Assembly (NCBI GenBank): GCA_037013495.1
Contig: CM072801.1
Location: 38,862,001 to 38,926,000 of the forward strand
Direction of reading: 5' to 3'
Origin: Hippophae tibetana
Lineage: Eukaryota; Streptophyta; Magnoliopsida; Rosales; Elaeagnaceae
DNA: 64,000 bases
The stretch's first letter is position 1, and every line of letters starts with the position of its first letter. Made by a program: the position numbers and the translations under genes. Below the pieces are notes generated by a model that did no database searches, was not told where the DNA came from, and was given only the letters and a program-made list of their open reading frames with translations. Of the stretch, positions 59,684 through 64,000 are shown in pieces.

Positions 59684-62262
59684 CCTCTAATAGATAGGTG
59701 GCATCTCATTGCGTTGTAATCTGTTGTTGTTCTTTTGGGTTCCAATTTGATCTTCTTAACCCATTTCTAAGCAATTTACTCATTCTTAATCCTTTGAGTT
59801 ACTGTGTTGTTTGCCTAAAGGTTCCGCTTCATTTTGTATCAAAGCCTTGGTGGCTGAAAATATGTTATCTATCTTCATATATTCATTTTTTGAATTTTAC
59901 ATTTAAAAAAAATTGTCCATTGATTTTTTTGTGTTTTCATTAGACACAAATCACAAAGAAAGATAGATATTTGTATATCATGTCTTGTGTTTTCTTTTAA
60001 TTTTGTTGTCATTATTTTGTCTTTCGACTTCATTTCCTTTCTTTCTTTAAATTCTATGTACCTTTTTCTTGTTTCATGTTTTCTTTGTTCAATCTATTCT
60101 AGTTATTGAAAGAGACAATAGAGATACTACAGTTCATAGTTTCAAGAAAAACTTGGTTATTAATATCGATAGCAATATTAAACTGTTGTAACTTTTAATT
60201 CGTGCATCAAAATGACTATTGTACTCTTTAAAATCGTAGCTCTTTCGATACCTAAAAAGACAATAAAAGAATAGTTTAGTTATCAGCATTTTTTTAACCA
60301 AAATTAATTTGTTCACACTACTTGCTTACCTCTAATAGATAGGTGGCATCTCATTGCGTTGTTTTCTGTTCTTGTTCTTTTGGGTTAAAATTTATTCATC
60401 TTAACACTATTCTAAGCAATTTAATCATTTTTAATCCTTTGAGTTCCTACATTGTCTGCCTAAAGTTTTGCATCATTTGGTATCAAAGCCTTTGTTGCTT
60501 AAAATATGTTATCTATCTTCTTATATTTAATTTTTTGAATTTTACATTAAAAAAAACTTTATCCATTGAATTTTACGTGTTTTCATAAGACAAAAATCAC
60601 AAAGAAAGATAGATATTTGTATACCTAGTCTTGTGTTTTCTTACAATTTTGTTGTCATTATTTTGTCTTTCAATTTAATTTCCTTGTTTTCTTTAAATTC
60701 TTTGTACCTTTTTATTGTTTTATGTTTTCTGTTTCAACCTATTTTTTCTTTTGATGGAAACAATAGAGCTACTGTAGTTCGTAGTGAAAAGTAAAACTAG
60801 GTTATTAATATGGGTGGCAACTTTAAACTGTTGTAACTTTTAATTCGTGCATCGAAATAACTATTATAATGCATCAAATCGTAGCTCTTTCGATTCCAAA
60901 AAACACATTGAAACAATAGTTTAGTTATGGGCATTTTTTACACCAATATTACTTTGTTCACGCCACTTGCCGACCTCTAATAGATAGGTGGCATCTCATT
61001 GCGTTGTAATCTGTTGTTGTTCTTTTGGGTTCCAATTTGATCTTCTTAACCCATTTCTAAGCAATTTACTCATTCTTAATCCTTTGAGTTACTGTGTTGT
61101 TTGCCTAAAGGTTCCGCTTCATTTTGTATCAAAGCCTTGGTGGCTGAAAATATGTTATCTATCTTCATATATTCATTTTTTGAATTTTACATTTAAAAAA
61201 AATTGTCCATTGATTTTTTTGTGTTTTCATTTTACACAAATCACAAAGAAAGATAGATATTTGTATATCATGTCTTGTGTTTTCTTTTAATTTTGTTGTC
61301 ATTATTTTGTATTTCGACTTCATTTCCTTTCTTTCTTTAAATTCTATGTACCTTTTTCTTGTTTCATGTTTTCTTTGTTCAATCTATTCTAGTTATTGAA
61401 AGAGACAATAGAGATACTACAGTTCATAGTTTCAAGAAAAACTTGGTTATTAATATCGATAGCAATATTAAACTGTTGTAACTTTTAATTCGTGCATCAA
61501 AATGACTATTGTACTCTTTAAAATCGTAGCTCTTTCGATACCTAAAAAGACAATAAAAGAATAGTTTAGTTATCAGCATTTTTTTAACCAAAATTAATTT
61601 GTTCACACTACTTGCTTACCTCTAATAGATAGGTGGCATCTCATTGCGTTGTTTTCTGTTCTTGTTCTTTTGGGTTAAAATTTAATCATCTTAACACTAT
61701 TCTAAGCAATTTAATCATTTTTAATCCTTTGAGTTCCTACATTGTCTGCCTAAAGTTTTGCATCATTTGGTATCAAAGCCTTTGTTGCTTAAAATATGTT
61801 ATCTATCTTCTTATATTTAATTTTTTGAATTTTACATTAAAAAAAACTTTATCCATTGAATTTTACGTGTTTTCATAAGACAAAAATCACAAAGAAAGAT
61901 AGATATTTGTATACCTAGTCTTGTGTTTTCTTACAATTTTGTTGTCATTATTTTGTCTTTCAATTTAATTTCCTTGTTTTCTTTAAATTCTTTGTACCTT
62001 TTTATTGTTTTATGTTTTCTGTTTCAACCTATTTTTTCTTTTGATGGAAACAATAGAGCTACTGTAGTTCGTAGTTTCAAGTAAAACTAGGTTATTAATA
62101 TGGGTGGCAACTTTAAACTGTTGTAACTTTTAATTCGTGCATCGAAATAACTATTATAATGCATCAAATCGTAGCTCTTTCGATTCCAAAAAACACACTG
62201 AAACAATAGTTTAGTTATCGGCATTTTTACGCCAATATTACTTTGTTCACGCCACTTGCCGA
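59684..62262 (+). repeat. B-A dimers related to the tetramer block
   Basis: 59684-60973 and 60974-62262 are two B-A dimers with the GTGGCTGAAAATATG, TGTACTCTTTAAAATCG and TTTTACGTGTTTTC markers of 16408-21100. The A units here read TTTCTGTTCTTGTTC, so they lack the 3-bp contraction of the tetramers. Copy 1 has CATTAGACACAAATC at about 59940 and copy 2 CATTTTACACAAATC. A three-base change (TTC to GAA) lies near 60786. Confidence 0.87.
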
Positions 62263-62909
62263 CCTCTAATAGATAGGTGCCATCTCATTGTGTTGTAATT
62301 TGTTCTTGTTCTTTTGGGTTCCAATTTGATCTTCTTAACCCATTTCTAAGTAATTTACTCACTCTTAATCCTTTGAGTTACTATGTTGTTCGCTTAAAGG
62401 TTCCGCTTCATTTTGTATGAAAGCTTTGGTTGCAGAAAATATGGTATCTATCTTCATATATTCATTTTTTTGAATTTTACATTTAAAAAAACTTTGTCCA
62501 TTAAATATTCTGTGTTTCCATTAGACACAAATCACAAAAAAAGTTAGATATTTGTATACCATGTCTTGTGTTTTCTTTTAATTTTGTTGTCATTATTTTG
62601 TCTTTCGATTTCATTTCCTTTCTTTCTTTCAATTCTTTGTACCTTTTTCTTGTGTCATGTTTTCTATGTTCAATCTGTTTTTGTTATTGTAAGAATCAAT
62701 AGAGATACTACAGTTCATAGTTTCAAGAAAAACTTGGTTATTAATATCGATAGCAATATTAAACTGTTGTAACTTTTAATTCGTGCATCAAAATGACTAT
62801 TGTACTATTTAAAATCGTAGCTCTTTCGATACCTAAAAAGACAATAAAAGAATAGTTTAGTTATCAGCATTTTTTTAACCAAAATTACTTTGTTCACACT
62901 ACTTGCTTA
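62263..62909 (+). repeat. B unit linking dimers to the terminal trimer
   Basis: A B unit of the TAAGTAATTTACTCACTC and TTCTTTCAATTC sub-family (compare 12535, 13826, 48670 and 57103), with CATATATTCATT rather than CATATCTTCATT and a private GTTCGCTTAAAGG near 62390. The same sub-family also precedes an A unit of the CTAATATTTAATT type at 48670-49317. Confidence 0.8.
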
Positions 62910-64000
62910 CCTCTAATAGATAGGTGGCATCTCATTGCGTTGTTTTCTGTTCTTGTTCTTTTGGGTTAAAATTTAATCATCTTAACACTATTCTAAGCAA
63001 TTTAATCATTTTTAATCCTTTGAGTTCCTACATTGTCTGCCTAAAGTTTTGGATCATTTGGTATCAAAGCCTTTGTTGCTGAAATTATGTTATCTATCTT
63101 CTAATATTTAATTTTTTGAATTTTACATTAAAAAAAACTTTATCCATTGAATTTTATGTGTTTTCATAAGACAAAAATCACAAAGAAAGATAGATATTTG
63201 TATACCAAGTATTGTGTTTTCTTACAATTTTGTTGTCATTATTTTTTCTTTCGATTTAATTACCTTGTTTTCTTTAAATTCTTTGTACCTTTTTCTTGTT
63301 TTATGTTTTCTGTTTCAACCTATTTTTTCTTTTGAACGAAACAATAGAGCTACTGTAGTTCGTAGTTTCAAGTAAAACTAGGTTATTAATATGGGTGGCA
63401 ACTTTAAACTGTTGTAACTTTTAATTCCTGCATCGAAATGACTATTATAATGCATCAAATCGTGGCTCTTTCGATTCCAAAAAACACACTGAAACAATAG
63501 TTTAGTTATCGGCATTTTTTTACCCCAATATTACTTTGTTCACGCAACTTGCCGACCTCTAATAGATAGGTGGCATCTCGTTGTGTTGTAATTTGTTCTT
63601 GTTCTTTTGGGTTCCAATTTGATCACCTTAATCCTTTTCTAAGCAATTTACTCATTCTTAATCCTTTGAGTTACTATGTTGTTCGCCTAAAGGTTCCGCT
63701 TCATTTGGTATCAAATCCTTTGTTGCTGAAAATATGTTATCTATCTTCTTATATTTATTTTTTGAATTTTACATTTAAAAAAACTTTGTCCATTGAATTT
63801 TATGTGGTTTCATAAGACGCAAATCACAAAAAAAGATAGATAGTTGTATACCAAGTCTTGTGTTTTCTAACAATTTTGTAGCCATTATTTTGTGTTTCGA
63901 CTTAATTTCCAAGTTTTATTTAAATTCTTTGTACCTTTTTCTTGTTTTATGTTTTCTGTGCGCAACTATATTTGCTTTTGAAAGAAACAATAGAGCTATT
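62910..64000 (+). repeat. A unit plus truncated C unit, copy of 20920-22010
   Basis: Matches 20920-22010 at an offset of 41,990 bp. By eye I noticed only three differences: GAAATTATG near 63083, AACTATATTTGC near 63966, and GAGCTATT at the last bases. The window ends 445 bp into the C unit, so a third A-C-B trimer region probably continues beyond it. Confidence 0.87.

Larger units (their letters stand above)
1..64000 (+). repeat. Satellite array, ~645-bp monomers, 99 landmark sites
   Basis: The entire window is one head-to-tail array in a single orientation. Unit starts, defined by the first C of CCTCTAATAG, are 281, 925, 1570, 2214, 2859, 3503, 4149, 4793, 5438, 6083, 6730, 7375, 8020, 8665, 9310, 9955, 10600, 11244, 11891, 12535, 13182, 13826, 14473, 15117, 15764, 16408, 17053, 17696, 18342, 18986, 19631, 20274, 20920, 21566, 22212, 22858, 23504, 24150, 24796, 25440, 26084, 26728, 27375, 28019, 28665, 29309, 29954, 30599, 31246, 31891, 32536, 33180, 33827, 34471, 35119, 35765, 36409, 37056, 37700, 38348, 38994, 39639, 40284, 40929, 41574, 42219, 42864, 43509, 44154, 44798, 45444, 46088, 46735, 47379, 48026, 48670, 49317, 49962, 50609, 51253, 51899, 52559, 53203, 53849, 54509, 55153, 55799, 56459, 57103, 57750, 58394, 59040, 59684, 60329, 60974, 61619, 62263, 62910 and 63556. 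No unique DNA or inserted element separates any two units. That this is heterochromatic satellite DNA is an inference from structure. Confidence 0.98.

Noticed and set aside
1-64000. CENP-B box (NTTCGNNNNANNCGGGN)
   Set aside because: The TTTCGATACC and TTTCGATTCC words fit only the first half. No CGGG follows at the required spacing, and I saw no match on the other strand.
1-64000. CRISPR array
   Set aside because: The repeat unit is about 645 bp with no unique spacers and no cas genes.
1-64000. 5S rDNA or another tandem RNA gene array
   Set aside because: Unit length would fit 5S rDNA of some plants, but there is no conserved GC-richer ~120-bp core. GGGTTCCAATTTG is only loosely like a Pol III B box and lacks a matching A box.
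1-64000. Telomeric repeats or an origin of replication
   Set aside because: No TTTAGGG or TTAGGG runs. AT-richness and dyads alone do not identify an origin.
1-64000. Sub-repeats of ~160-170 bp within the 645-bp monomer (four nucleosome-sized units)
   Set aside because: 645 is near four times 161, but I found no alignable quarter-length repeats, only shared T-rich words.

Overview
The whole 64 kb window is one satellite DNA array. I see no protein-coding gene, rRNA, tRNA, transposon or unique sequence in it. The sequence is very AT-rich (below about 30% GC where I counted) and is built from head-to-tail monomers of 644-648 bp, all in the same orientation. A 17-bp landmark, CCTCTAATAGATAGGTG, marks every unit. 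I located it 99 times between 281 and 63556, which gives 98 complete monomers averaging about 645.7 bp, plus partial units at both ends.

Three monomer classes can be told apart. A units follow the bases GCTTAC and carry a TTTGGTATCAAAGCC segment. B units follow GCCGAC and carry a 7-bp-arm inverted repeat near their 3' part. C units are rarer and look like a mosaic of A and B with private changes. The default order is A-B, a dimeric higher-order repeat (HOR) of about 1290 bp. It is interrupted by A-C-B trimers of 1938 bp (20.9-24.8 kb) and 1950 bp (50.6-56.5 kb, three copies), by a 2578-bp tetramer duplication (16.4-21.1 kb), and by a 3229-bp pentamer (31.9-38.3 kb) whose odd unit number comes from a B/A crossover inside a monomer. 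The last 1.1 kb re-enters the A-C pattern.

Layout: 1-3.5 kb, dimers that recur near 6.4, 24.8 and 31 kb. 3.5-8.7 kb, a segment repeated 24,516 bp downstream. 8.7-10.6 kb, near-uniform dimers repeated at 40.9-44.2 kb. 10.6-15.8 kb, dimers with 1291-bp duplications. 16.4-21.1 kb, tetramers. 20.9-24.8 kb, trimers. 24.8-28.0 kb, dimers including a strongly diverged B-A pair. 28.0-38.3 kb, long duplication and pentamers. 38.3-44.2 kb, uniform dimers. 44.2-50.6 kb, dimers including the second diverged pair. 50.6-56.5 kb, trimers. 56.5-62.9 kb, dimers repeating 13-19 kb material. 62.9-64 kb, start of another trimer.

Such a long, gene-free, internally homogenised array points to constitutive heterochromatin (centromeric, pericentromeric or subtelomeric) of a eukaryote with a large repetitive genome. 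A plant is my best guess, because the A monomer contains an 11-of-12 match to the plant initiator-tRNA-Met primer-binding site, but that is weak evidence. I do not recognise the family by name. The array's history (nested duplications, chimeric monomers, local parity changes) is its main content. Short open frames occur in many monomers. Every representative I checked begins with GTG or TTG, and they overlap on opposite strands and break freely in sister monomers, so I do not call them genes.
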